Shown here piece after piece: positions 47,831-59,599 of a DNA stretch of 64,000 nt. A program made the translations under genes and the position numbers. The notes beneath the pieces are model-generated. The model made no database searches and was not told the DNA's origin. It worked only from the letters and a program-made list of their open reading frames with translations. Numbering within the stretch: the stretch's first letter is position 1; every line of letters begins with the position of its first letter. Source of the stretch: Pogona vitticeps (Eukaryota; Chordata; Lepidosauria; Squamata; Agamidae); assembly GCF_051106095.1 (NCBI RefSeq), contig NC_135783.1, forward strand, positions 306,467,322 to 306,531,321, read 5' to 3'.

Positions 47831-49084
47831 GATGGGTTGTGCCAGAGTATCAGCTCTCTAGGACAGTGTAGTACATATAATTTCTAAAACAAAACGAAAA
47901 AAATGAAATATCAGGAAGTGTAAGGCCTTGCTACTAATCTTTATCTTCATTGAGGAAAACCAATGCCTGTTGCATAAAGCTCTGATCTATCTCTTATTGT
48001 CTCACTGGTGAGGCAAGAGATAACAGAGGTATAAGTCAGGCTTAGCATTTCCGCTTGGTTTTATGTGGTTCAGCAAACTGTCTTTATGGGAAACTTTCTG
48101 CATGAACTTGGGACACTGAAAGAACTCAGATATACAGGCAAATTCATGGTGGTTTGGATGCCATTTATTCATAGTGTGAATGTTTCAAATTAGACCTCCC
48201 ACAACTCACCTAAATCTTTGAAAAGGCATCTTACTGTTGAAGAATTCCAGCCTGATGGACAGCAGAAAGGAGAGCTGTATAGATATGGACTCCATATGAC
48301 TTACCAGTTCGAACTCTAGCTACAAAGTAGATGTTACAAACCAATCCTTGTCTGAACTGGTCATGTGTTTGTAATTTCTTTACAGGAAACAAATGTTACT
48401 AAGAATGGCTATAAGAGAACATCCTAGTCAACTATACTTTATAATTCAGTGCCATATAAAATTTTAGAAACTTATTTTAAAGATACTGATGCAGCTCCCA
48501 TAGCATCTGACTGCCCTTGTTACTGTAGTTCAAATAACCTGCCACACATCAATTACAATGCAGACATTAATGCACTAGAGTTCACTGTCCACCAAAACCA
48601 TGCATCCTTCACAATCAAGTAGATTCTATCAATGATGCAGCTGATGCTACAAACTCAGCTTTCTGTTCCCTTTCCCACATACCCTTTCCTCTGTTGGTGA
48701 CAGTATAACCTGGTATGACCAGCTACTCTATCAGCCACTCATCTGATATCTAGATAACAGCGATGTTGATTTCATCCATCACTGATACATGATCTTAATA
48801 TTATTCCCTATTTATCATGGCCTTGTGCTGACCTTATAACTACTGTGCAGCTTGCTGCCTTCTTTGGTGAATTATGTGTAGGAAAGATGGCATTCAACAC
48901 AGAAAATATAAGAATACTATGTAGCTTGGTGTTTCTTTTTCTCTTCCTAGGTGAATCTTGTGCAGGAAAAATGCTATTTTGTACAGGATAATTGTAATCA
49001 TATTGCACAGCTTGGCATTTCTTCCAGAAAAATGAGCATGAACCTTCTTCTGAGAAACCAATAAGATTTTCCTTCAAGATTTCT
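47831..49084. other. Unassigned DNA
   Basis: No recognised element. There is a repeated motif (GGAAAGATGGCATTCAACAC / GGAAAAATGCTATTTTGTAC, each near TGTGTAG or TTGTGCA) at about 48870 and 48960 that hints at an old roughly 100-bp duplication. Confidence 0.35.
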
Positions 49085-49705
49085 TAGTTGTTGTTATCTG
49101 CTGTCAAGTCACCTCTAAGTTCTGGCAAACCTATGCATGGGTGTTCTCCCAAATGTCCTGTCCGCAACAGCTTTGCTCAGCTCCTGCAAACTCAAGGCTG
49201 TGATTTCCCTGAATCCACCTCATATTTGGTTTTTCTCTTTTCCTACTGCCTTCAACTATTCCCAGCATTTTGTCTTTTCCACAACATCTTTCCTCCTCAT
49301 GATTTGTCTAAAAGTATGGTAGCCTCGGTTTCAGGTTGATTTATTCTAGGACCTGCTTGTTCATCTTTCTCGCAATCCAGGGTATCCACAAAGCTCTCTT
49401 CCAGCACCATATTTCAAATAAATAATTTTTTTCCTGTCAGCTTTTTTCACTGCCCAGCTTTCACACCCATACATAGTGACTGAGAATAAAATAAATGTGG
49501 GCCATCCTTGGTCTTCTTCTCCAGTGACACATCCTTACACCAAGGATACAAAACATTTCACTCTTTCAATTTCTTCATTGTCAGCATTTAAGGCAAGTAG
49601 TTCTTCTGTAGTCATGATTTTTGTCTTTTTAAAGTTCAGTTGCAGTCCTGCTTTGCAACCTTCCTCTTTTGTGTTCATCAGAAGTCATTTGCTGCTTTAC
49701 AGTAA
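49085..49705 (-). pseudogene. RTE LINE 3' part (antisense), arm of a head-to-head structure
   Basis: The minus strand starts at the palindrome centre near 49705 and runs to an RTE-type 3' end (GAGGTGACTTGACAGCAG then ATAACAACAAC). It encodes degenerate RTE C-terminal text equivalent to 'FEIWCWKRALWIPWIARKMN' near 49410-49340. Many stops show it is not recent. It is an RTE lineage distinct from BovB, and its terminus resembles the tail of the SINE family at 520 and 41124. Confidence 0.7.
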
Positions 49706-49706
49706 G

Positions 49707-49900
49707 ATGGCAGAAAGCAGCCATGACTTGAAATGACTTCCTATGAAAGTGAAAGAAGAAAATGCCAGAGCAGGACTGCAGTTGAACATTAAGAAGACCA
49801 AAATAATAACTACAGGACTACACTACAGAAGAAGATATTTTTTTTGAAAGGAGGGACTTCACACGGAGAAGTGAGGAGAAAAGAGTGATTCCCCTTGTCA
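49707..49900 (+). pseudogene. RTE LINE fragment, opposite arm
   Basis: The plus strand AAATGACTTCCTATGAAAGT then AGCAGGACTGCAGTTGAACA and TAAGAAGACCAAAATAAT matches the RTE text 'GLQLNIKKTKIM'. The same block appears reversed at 49600-49690. The two arms meet at a short hairpin around 49706. Confidence 0.7.
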
Positions 49901-50563
49901 GTTCCTGAGCAAGAAGTTATGAGATTCACATATTTAGTTCAGATGTACATTGATACTGGCTAGTAGACATTGAGAGGTTCATTCTATGTGATTTTGTCTT
50001 ATGGCCTTTTAAAGCCATTCAAGTATCATTTCATCTTTCTTGCTGTACAATACAATATGTACACATGCTATTTATATGCCTGTTTTATATATAGATTTAT
50101 GTAGTTAAATGCTAGGCCATTTGGAATTTATTTTAAGTCAGTATGTGAGAAAGGACGAAAAGAGGAAAGATTTTGCAGTAGCATTTGGGTCTTAAGAAGA
50201 ACCGTTCATCTGCCTGTAACCACAGGGCATGAAAAAAAAAGAATCTAACTTCTGTAATCTATTTCCTGCTTCTGAGATCTGTAGAAAGCCTGCAGCAAGA
50301 GCAAGAAAAGTTATTCAACTCTCAGTGAGACCACATCAGATAAATTAAGTGAACTTGAAGAGTCCATTAACATCACACAAATGAATGAACCATGAAAATA
50401 TGCCTTAACTGTTGTGTGTAGTTGGCACTGATTAGAGAGAGGGAAGAAAGAGGCCAGATGTAGCATCATGTTAAGAATTTCGTAGAGGCAGAAGAATGAG
50501 ACCAGAACTGAAAATGTCCTTCCCCAAGAGTTTGTTGTCCAAGTGAGATTAAAATGCACTGGA

Positions 50564-50596
50564 TCAATAAATAAAATAAAATAAAATAAAATAAAA
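50564..50596. repeat. (AAATA)n microsatellite
   Basis: About six AAATA units. Confidence 0.9.
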
Positions 50597-50744
50597 GGCA
50601 GGAGATGCAAACCTTGCTTCCTTAAGTGACTAGAACATTGCAACAGGTCTAATCTACTGGACTCTTGCTTTAAAGTACAAAGTGGAGAGACACCTCCACT
50701 ACCTTATCTAGTTAAATGTAGAAAGTTGCTCTGTGTTCTAATTA

Positions 50745-51503
50745 CAGATGTGGGTATTCATATTCGTATATGAATACCCCCCCATAGGTGCAGATGGTTT
50801 AGCCCCCTGTGGCCAGACCGACCACTCATGATTCTGCCACTGCTGCGAGCGCCGTGGTCCATTCCTGTAGCTCTGTTGCTTGTGATGGATTTGCCACTCC
50901 TGGCAGAAGGTGGGATGACGAGCCTCTCTGTCAGGTCGAAGAGTGGCTAATCCATCGCAAGCAATGGAGCGATAGGAACGGACCACGGAGCTCGCGGCAG
51001 TGGTGGAATCGTGAGTGATCGGTCTGGCCCCAGGGAATATGAATACCCCTGTGACGTCCGCCCTCGTGCCCCTTGCTTGACTGTCAAGCCTCAGATCTCA
51101 CGAGGGCAAACACTCTTTTCTTTTCACTGCTGCCACCAGGTGATCACTAATCACCATTACCTCAGAAAGATTCAAGTCCACACTTCAAGTTCTTTTAAAT
51201 AAAACGTTGGTTTATTGATTAGAGAGATTGATTTATGCATATCTTCAGTCACTAATCACACCACAGAATTTCCCAAACTACACACTCTATTACTCTCTCT
51301 AACTTTTTTCTCTACTGCCTGACTCTTACATTTCTCTTACTGACTTTGATTGACTCAGGCTCTGCCTCTTATAGCATCTCTTTCAGCTCCGCCTCTCAGC
51401 AACATTAATATGCATGAGCCATTATTATATAACAAACATAAATCATTACGTAATATAACATGAACCATACATCTAATAATAGAGAACGCTACAACCCCCA
51501 TCT
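50745..51503. mobile_element. Foldback MITE interrupted by a solo LTR
   Basis: The ends are inverted (CAGATGTGGGTATTCATATT on the left; GAATATGAATACCCC on the right, continuing past the LTR as CATCTC). Inside, arms 50811-50900 and 50940-51029 pair over about 90 nt (GGCCAGACCGACCACTC with the complement of GAGTGATCGGTCTGGCC). The left tip (50752-50779) is itself a perfect 12-bp hairpin with a TCGT loop. CpG sites are well kept, which suggests youth. No transposase is encoded. The right end is split by the LTR at 51050-51493. The superfamily is uncertain. Confidence 0.75.
51050..51493 (-). mobile_element. Solo LTR of an LTR retrotransposon
   Basis: A 444-bp unit has TG and CA ends and is flanked on both sides by the 5-bp duplication ACCCC (51045-51049 and 51494-51498). 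In the minus orientation it shows a TATA-type box (CTATAAGAGGC near 51365-51375) and then an AATAAA signal near 51211-51216, in the order expected of an LTR. There is no internal coding region. It looks whole as a solo LTR and of recent to moderate age. The 5-bp duplication does not settle whether the family is Gypsy-like or an endogenous retrovirus. Confidence 0.7.
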
Positions 51504-51731
51504 CTAGTAAAAACAAGGTTTTGGTAAGGCCAATACTTTTATTGGATTGACAAGATATCACAGACTTTTGAGTTTTCCAAAGCTCTCGCATCAATAAAAC
51601 AAGAGGGAATGATTTAGATTCCATATGAGGCAAAGGCATCCAAAGTATCAAAAGGTATCTGAAACTCCATTTTTTTTAATTGGCAGTCGGACTGCACAGA
51701 CACCACACCTTGCTCAATCGTTACCTTAAAT

Positions 51732-52319
<588 letters not shown>

Positions 52320-52325
52320 CCTTAA

Positions 52326-52400
52326 ATAATAATAATAATAATTTATTGTCATTGTAAGTACAGTATATACACATACAACGAAATTCACAGACATGTTTTG
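52326..52400 (-). repeat. Possible LINE/SINE tail with (ATT)n
   Basis: On the minus strand TTTCGTTGTATGTGTATA is followed by TACAATGACAATAAATTATT. It has the look of a retroelement 3' terminus ending in (ATT)n, directly next to the hAT target site. The family is not identified. Confidence 0.35.
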
Positions 52401-55225
52401 TCGTGTCTTTGTCTGATGAAGAGTCCCAGAGAACTCATTTTAGTGATCTGATAAACCTATTGCCCAAATCAGAAGTTTCCTTGCATAACTAAGAGCCAAA
52501 CTGGAGAAGCTGGCTTGCACTTAAAAGGTTCTTCTCTTCTGTGCATTCTATTTTATGTTTCATTTGAGTGATCCTTCCATTCACACTGGAGATGTTTATT
52601 CTCCTGTGAGAAGAGTCCACACAAATCTTTGGATCACTGGTTTGCTCATGTGTAAGTTTACCAAGTTTACTTGTGTAAGTAGGCAGTGGCGCTGGACAAT
52701 AGTGCTGGGGCTCTGCTGCCTTGCGTAAGAGGAGCCCAGGGAGCTGACATAGCCCCCTTCCCTGTCTTTTCTTGCAGCCGTTGCTCAGGTTGCACACATG
52801 TGTGAGCACATGCACACACTCTAATATAGCACAGGGTTACCGCCTTTAATGTTGAACAGAGCTACATTTGGTGCAAACTAGCCATCTGAATGACTGCACA
52901 TCAGGATACTTAGGAGCATCTTGAATCATACAAAAAACAACCCCCCCCCCAAAAAAAACCCAAACCCACAGAAGCCCCATGCATTGTGCCAGAAAGGAGC
53001 AGGTCAGCTCTTAAAAGGGCAGGATAAAACAATCTAAGTAAAAATGCATTTGTATGCTGTAATTTGGTTTGAACCCAACTGTACCAACAGCGATATGCCT
53101 GTCTAGAGAGGCCCTAAGATAAGTGGTTAAGTCCCTGCCCCCATGTAGAATGCTGAGTAAGCATTGCTCATGCCACTAAAAATGTAATGTCTTTGGCAGT
53201 AGTTATGCTACACTAACAGAAATTGCTTTACATACATATTACACAAAAATGAACTCACTGCTGTTACTACTCGGAATGTGTTACTTTAAAACTCTCTGCT
53301 AGACAATATTACATGGTTTCTATAAAGGGTAGGCATATGCACATCTGGAGCCCATTTTAGAAAAGCAAGTATATCCCTGTCAGAGGTCCGAGGAGAGTGC
53401 AACTAAAGATAGTATCAATTATGCAGAATAAGAGTATATGAAGAATGCAAATGATTGCTGGATTATCAAGTAAGGAAGACCCAATCCAATTCTGAGATTC
53501 ATGCCTGCAGCATCAGCTAAATAACCTTTCCACCTCCAGCTAGGCAGAAGAAGCAGGCAATATATTCTTTACACTCCCTGCTTTCATGATGCACCAACCT
53601 TGTCAGCATATTGCATTGCTTTAGGTCTTGTAACATCTGTTTTGTCTGTTCTTGCAATCATTTCAAGCTTCCTTAAATTATACCCCTTTACAATGGGGCT
53701 GTCCGTGTTGATTGATCCCTCTAGTCTTCCATTTCCTCTTTATGGGGCCATTTTTTAAAGTTTCTAAGAAAAACGCAAGAGAACACCACAAGGCACCCAT
53801 GTCATATGCATTTTTTATTATTATTAGATCATTATTGGCTACAAGTTAAACTATTCCTCTTGAAATCCAGCATAAGATAGTAAAAATAGTAGCAGAATTC
53901 CATCTTAAGTAAAGTGAAGGGGCTGGTCCTTCCATCTAGTCACATATGTAGGGCACATGTGACTGAAATTAAGTTAAAAATCCTCTAATTTAGATAAACA
54001 GAACTGATTGGCTTTTTATCAAGATACCAACTGCACAGATGCAACCCCCCCAAAAAAAACATACACTAGATTTTTGCCAGATTGATGTATCACTACTAGA
54101 TCTCTTCTTTAAATACCACATTCATTTAGTATGATTTCTTCTTATTTTTAAAGCAGCTGTCTGAGAGACATGGCATAACTGAGTACACAGCAATAGTTCC
54201 CACTAAGTGAGAAATATTTTGATTTATAAGAAGACCCTTTTCTAATCTATTGATCATACAGGTGTCTCTGAAGTATGATTCTGAATTAAAACTGTAGCAT
54301 TAGTGGGAAAGAGACTATGGCCAGAATCCTGTTGCTTAGTGTAGTAAATCATGCTGAGTAGACCCATTGACTCAATAAGCATTTGGTGAGTTCACTCACC
54401 GGTAAGTACCGCTAATTTGAATGGGCCTACTTTAACTACAGCTACCATCCCTGTGGTTAAACGGGGTGATGGTGTTGGCTTAAGCAGCAGCTGCTGGGAG
54501 TAGCAGAAAGGTATAGGGAAGAGCTATTCCCCTTGCTGCCTCCTCTATCTTCCCTTATCACCTTCAAGTACAGTGGAGGACATTGTCCTATTCTCAGTGT
54601 TGAACATGGATTAATTTGCCAGTAATGTAGAGTCCATTTTTGAACATGGAATGGAAAGGTAGCATTTTGTTCTTTACCTCAAGCAGCAAAATGTCTGGCA
54701 TTATTGAAGAGCAGTCAAGGGCAAATGCTGACCATTAAAAGGAACCTGGGTTTCCTGGCCCTACCTGCTCTCTCTGACCAGACTCATGGTGGTGACAATA
54801 AGGAGGTGGAGAAAAGCCTTTTCTTACCTTGTTCTCTCTACCTAGTGGTGGCAGCAAAGAGGAGGAAGCCTTATTCACAGAAGAAAACCCACTGAAGGCA
54901 TGTTGCCCAAGGCTTTCACTCATGCAAAACAAGACAAAACGGTAGGCTTGAGGGACAGGGATTTCTCAATATTAAGATTTTGAAGTGGCTTACCACCACA
55001 GATGTAGCTCTCTTGATCTTTGTAAATGATTAGGATTTTTTTTTTGACAGCATTTTGTTCTAGGTGAGTGATGGCTACTTATTAATTTTACCATTTGTGA
55101 CTGATGTCTCTTTGCTAATCTTACTTGTTTGTGTGTCCCCATGTGTGTGTGTATCTGTGTCAATGTGCCCATGCCTGGTTTTGTTTGTACAGTTGTTAGT
55201 CAAATCAGTGTTTCCATTATGGAGG
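52401..55225. other. Mostly unassigned DNA
   Basis: The stretch 54330-54430 (GAGTAGACCCATTGACTCAA, GAATGGGCCTACTTTAAC) resembles a widespread amniote repeat with a 'GTAGACCCATTGA' core. Nothing else was recognised. A TG-rich region (55123-55165) precedes the BovB terminus. Confidence 0.4.
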
Positions 55226-55231
55226 TAAAAT

Positions 55232-56161
55232 ATGTGATTGATTCGTTTAGTCATGTCCGACTCTTCGTGACCCCATGGACCAGAGCACGCCAGGCCCTCC
55301 TATCCTCCACTGCCTCCCGGAGTTGGGTCAAACTCATGTTGGTTGCTTCGCAGATACTGTCCAGCCGTCTCATCCTATGTCGTCCCCTTCTCCTCTTGCC
55401 TTCACACAAGCCCAACATCAGGGTCTTTTCCATGGAATCTTCTCTTCTCATGAGATGGCCAAAGTATTGGAGTCTCAGCTTCAGGATCTGTCCTTTCAGT
55501 GAGCACTCAGGGTTGATTTCCCTCAAAATGGATAGGTTTGTTCTCCTTGCAGTCCAGGGGACTCTAAAGAATCTCCTCCAACACCACAGTTCAAAAGCAT
55601 CAATTCTTTGGTGGTCAGCTTTCTTTGTGGTCCAACTCTCACTTCCATGCATCAATCACTACAGGAAAAACCATAGCTTTGACTATGCAGACTTTTGTTG
55701 GCAGGGTGATGTCTCTGCTTTTTAAGATTCTGTCAAGGTTTGTCATCGCTTTCCTCCCAAGAAGCAGGCATCTTTTAATTTCGTGGCTGCTATTTCAATC
55801 TGCAGTGATCATGGATCTGAAGAAAGTAAAATCTGTCATTGCCTCCATATCTTCCCCCTCTATTTGCCAGGAGGTAATGGGACCAGTGGCCTTGATCTTA
55901 GTTTTTTTGATGTTGAGCTTCAGACTATTTTTGCCACTCTCCTCTTTAACCCTCATTAAGAGGTTCCTTAATTCCTCTTCACTTTCTGCCATCAGAGTGG
56001 TATCATCTGCATATCTGAGGTTGTTGATATTTCTTCTGGCTATCTTAATTCCAGTTTCAGATTCATCCGGTCCAGCCTTTCGCATGATGTATTCTATTTA
56101 TAAGTTAAATAAGCCGGGGGACAATATACAGCCTTGTAGTACTCCTTTCCCAATTTTGATC
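55232..56161 (-). mobile_element. RTE-BovB LINE, 5'-truncated
   Basis: On the minus strand it starts in the RT domain near text equivalent to 'WFKIGKGV' (56150-56161) and runs through NNLRYADDTTLMAESEEEL (catalytic YADD near 56010), then SWTTKKADHQRIDAFELWCW, to the BovB terminus (GGGGTCACGAAGAGTCG near 55265). Frames: 96 codons at 56085-55795 and 134 codons at 55655-55251, separated by a disrupted stretch. It is the only BovB copy here that keeps the YADD region. It has no endonuclease, so it is dead on arrival. Confidence 0.9.
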
Positions 56162-56641
56162 CATGTGATATGGATGCTTTAATAAACAGATAAACAAATA
56201 AATAAGTTTCTAATAGCCCGGCCACTTGTGCATTTGTGTGAAAGGAAGGTACATGTTAAAATGTGTTTCCAGCCCCCAAACTGTTATTTGGAAAACCAGA
56301 ATTGCTGCCAAGAATACCCAATCTCGGCATCCTGTTTTGTGTCTAGAGACTTTGCATTATCAAAAGAATTTAGTTACAACAAATAAGTTACTGTTAAATG
56401 GATGTGTCATAGGAAAAGCAAAACAATAAAAGGCAAAGCAATTATTTGTAAATCCAAAGGAGAAGGAAGTCTATTTTTCTCTCAGTAACTTCCTGAGAAC
56501 CCCTTCATGGATTGCTGCCTTGTCATGGCGAAGGGGCTTGAGTAACTCAGAGAAGCTATGGGCTATGCGGTGCAGGGACACCCATGATGGACAGGACATA
56601 GTGGAGAGTTCCGAATAAACGCAATCCACCTGGAGTAGGAA

Positions 56642-58228
56642 ATGGCAATGCCACTCCAGTATCTTTGCCAAGAACGCCCCATGATCAGAAACAAAAGGCT
56701 AAAAGATATGACGCTGGAAGATAGGCCCATCAGGTCGAAAGGCGGCCAACATACTACTGAGGAAGAGCGGAGGACAAGCACAAGTAGCTCCAGAGCTAAT
56801 GAAGTTGTTGGGCCAAAGCCAAAAGGACGCTCAGCTGTGGACGTGCCTGGAAGTGAAAGGAAAGTCCGATGCTGGAAAGAAAAACACTGCATAGGAACCT
56901 GGAATGTAAGATCTATGAACGTTGGGAAGCTGGAGGTGGTCAAACAGGAGATGGCAAGAATAAACATCGACATCCTGGGCATCAGTGAACTAAAATGGAC
57001 AGGAATGGGCAAAATCAGCTCAGATGATTATCATATCTACTATTGTGGGCAAGAATCCCGTAGAAGGAATGGAGTAGCCTTCATAGTCAACAAAAGAGTG
57101 GGGAAAGCTGTAATGGGATACAATCTCAAAAATGATAGAATGATGTCAATACGAATCCATGGCAGACTTTTCAACATCACAATAATCCAAGTTTATGCAC
57201 CAACCACCATTGCTGAGAAGACTAAAATTGAACAATTTTATGAAGATTTACAACACCTTCTAGAACTGACACCAAAGAAAGATGTTCTTCTCATTCTAGG
57301 TGACTGGAATGCTAAAGTAGGGAGCCAAGAGATAAAAGGAACAACAGGGAAGTTTGGCCTTGGAGTTCAGAATGAAGCAGGGCAAAGGCTAATAGAGTTT
57401 TGTCAAGAAAACAAGCTGGTCATCACAGACACTCTTTTCCAACAACACAAGAGGCGACTCTTTACATGGAAATCACAAGATGGGCAATATCGAAATCAGA
57501 TTCATTATATTCTCTGGAGCCAAAGATGGAAAAGCTCTATACAGTCAGCAAAAACAAGACCTGGAGCTGACTGTGGCTCTGATCATCAGCTTCTCATAGC
57601 AAAATTCAAGCTTAAACTGAAGAGAGTAGGAAAAACCACTGGGCTACTCAGGTATAATCTAAACCAAATCCCTTATGAATACACAGTGGAAGTAAAGAAA
57701 AGATTTAAGGAACTCGATTTGGTGGACAGAGTGCCTGAAGAACTTTGGATAGAGGCTCGTAACATTGTACAGGAGGCAGCAACAAAAACCATCCCAAAGA
57801 AAAGGAAATGCAAGAAAGCAAAGTGGCTGTCCAATGAGGCCTTAGAAATAGCAAAGAGGAGAAGGGAAACAAAATGCAAGGGAGATAGGGAAAGCTACAG
57901 AAAACTGAATGCAGACTTCCAAAGAATAGCAAGGAGAGACAAGAGGGCCTTCTTAAATGAACAATGCAAAGAAATAGAGGAAAATAACAGAAAAGGAAAA
58001 ACCAGAGATCTGGTCAGGAAAATTGGAGATATTAGAGGAACATTTTGTGCAAAGATGAATATGATAAAGGACAAAAATGGGAGGTACCTAACAGAAGCAG
58101 AAGACATCAAGAAGAGTTGGCAAGAATACACAGAGGAATTATATCAGAAAGATTTGGATATCCCGGACAACCCAGACAATGTAGTTGCTGACCTTGAGCC
58201 AGACATCCTGGAGAGTGAAGTCAAGTGA
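56642..58228 (+). CDS. BovB ORF: APE-like endonuclease and start of RT (528 codons)
   Basis: This is the open 5' part of the BovB protein, which in active elements nicks target DNA and reverse-transcribes the RNA there. Motifs in order: CIGTWNVRSMN (residue about 83), ILGISELKWTGMG (catalytic Glu), GVAFIVNKRVGKAV, QVYAPT, ILGDWNAKVG (active-site Asp/Asn), RRLFTWKSQDGQYRNQIHYI, and GSDHQLLIAKF (the SDH motif). The usual Asp of 'NQIDYI' is His at about residue 288, which should weaken or abolish cleavage. A basic linker (KKRKCKKAKWLSNEALEIAK) follows. The frame ends at a TGA where BovB proteins have Trp (ESEVK then stop, before ALESLANNKASGGDG). The start at 56642 is the first Met of the frame. 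The later Met at MIRNKRLKDMT may be the better family match. Confidence 0.88.
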   Translation: MAMPLQYLCQERPMIRNKRLKDMTLEDRPIRSKGGQHTTEEERRTSTSSSRANEVVGPKPKGRSAVDVPGSERKVRCWKEKHCIGTWNVRSMNVGKLEVVKQEMARINIDILGISELKWTGMGKISSDDYHIYYCGQESRRRNGVAFIVNKRVGKAVMGYNLKNDRMMSIRIHGRLFNITIIQVYAPTTIAEKTKIEQFYEDLQHLLELTPKKDVLLILGDWNAKVGSQEIKGTTGKFGLGVQNEAGQRLIEFCQENKLVITDTLFQQHKRRLFTWKSQDGQYRNQIHYILWSQRWKSSIQSAKTRPGADCGSDHQLLIAKFKLKLKRVGKTTGLLRYNLNQIPYEYTVEVKKRFKELDLVDRVPEELWIEARNIVQEAATKTIPKKRKCKKAKWLSNEALEIAKRRRETKCKGDRESYRKLNADFQRIARRDKRAFLNEQCKEIEENNRKGKTRDLVRKIGDIRGTFCAKMNMIKDKNGRYLTEAEDIKKSWQEYTEELYQKDLDIPDNPDNVVADLEPDILESEVK

Positions 58229-59220
58229 GCCTTAGAAAGCCTGGCTAACAACAAGGCCAGTGGAGGTGATGGCATTCCAATTGAACTATTTAAAATCTTA
58301 AAAGATGATGCTGTTAAGGAGCTACATTCAATATGCCAGCAAGTTTGGGAAAACTCAACAGTGGCCAGAGGACTGGAAAAGATCAGTCTACATCCCAATC
58401 CCAAAGAAGGGCAGTGCCAAAGAATGCTCCAACTACCGTACAATTGCACTCATTTCACACGCTTGCAAGGTATGCTCAAAATCCTCCAAGGTAGGCTTCA
58501 GCAGTATGTGGACCGAGAACTCCCAGAAGTACAAGCTGGATTCCGAAGGGGCAGAGGAACTAGAGACCAAATTGCAAACATGCGCTGGATTATAGAGAAA
58601 GCCAGAGAGTTCCAGACAAACATTTACTTCTGCTTCATTGACTATGCAAAAGCTTTTGACTCTGTGGACCACAGCAAACTATGGCAAGTCCTTAAAGAAA
58701 TGGGAGTGCCTGACCACCTTGTCTATCTCCTGAGAGACCTATATGTGGGACAGGAAGCAACAGTTAGAACTGGATATGGAACAACTGATTGGTTCAAAAT
58801 TGGGAAAGGAGTACGAGTGAGAGCTGGACCATAAAGAAAGCAGACCGCCAAAGAATTGATGCCTTTGAATTGTGGTGCTGGAGGAGGCTCTTGAGAGTCC
58901 CCTGCACTGCAAGGAGAACAAACCTATCAATTTTAAAGCAAATCAACCCTGAGTGCTCACTGGAAGGACAGATCCTGAAGCTGAGGCTCCAGTACTTTGG
59001 CCATCTCATGAGAAGAAAAGACTCCTTGGAAAAGACCTTGATGTTAGGAAAGTGTGAAGGCAAGAGGAGAAGGGGACGACATAGGATGAGATGGCTGGAC
59101 AGTATCTGCGAAGCAACCAACATGAAATTGACACAACTACAGGAAGCAGTGGAAGATAAGAGGGCCTGGCCTGCTGTGGTCCATGGGGTCATGAAGAGTC
59201 GGACACGACTAAATGACTAA
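58229..59220 (+). pseudogene. BovB RT remnant and C-terminal block
   Basis: After the stop the RT text continues (ALESLANNKASGGDGIP, with two frame changes between about 58345 and 58475), then 58478-58812 reads LQQYVDRELPEVQAGFRRGR, IYFCFIDYAKAFDSVDHSKL and WFKIGKGVR. Here a deletion removes the rest of the palm, including YADD. The frame then changes to the C-terminal block 58822-59220 (ESWTIKKADRQRIDAFELWC, GRHRMRWLDSICEATNM). No functional RT is possible. Confidence 0.88.
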
Positions 59221-59599
59221 ACGATGAAACAAACTTCCTTAAATCATATGAAATGTTCATTGATGCAAATGATTAATTCAAAGGTAATGGGTTTCAGCTG
59301 GCTGAATATGTTTGTTATTGTTGTTGTTTTGTAACATCTAAAGCAGCAAAATGTGCTTCTTCAGTTTAAAGTCTTTTCCAGGAATCAGTGGCATGGGATC
59401 TCCTGTAACTTATCTCCAGCCCAATGTTTTGGTTAACATCAGACATCTGTGACCTTATAGGAAGACACCTTTCCACTCCAGCCTATAAAATTATCAAGAT
59501 CATTGACGGACCCAAACACATACGCAGCTGCACTGAGCAATAAACAATCAAAAATGCAAATTCCAAATTAAAAAAAGAAGGCATATATTCATGGCAACC

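Larger units (their letters stand above)
56497..59230 (+). mobile_element. RTE-BovB LINE, near full-length with RT deletion
   Basis: It starts at the BovB 5' end (GATTGCTGCCTTGTCATGGC near 56510) and ends at the usual terminus (AGAGTCGGACACGACTAAAT). The copy is about 2.7 kb against about 3.2 kb for intact BovB. Relative to the minus-strand copy it lacks the stretch between GKGVR (58812) and ESWTIKKADRQ (58822), which includes the YADD site. The parts are described in the two entries below. It is the longest and apparently best-preserved element in the window. Confidence 0.93.

Noticed and set aside
50738-51018. Opposing 82- and 69-codon frames in the foldback element
   Set aside because: They are mirror readings of the two inverted arms and have no domain content.
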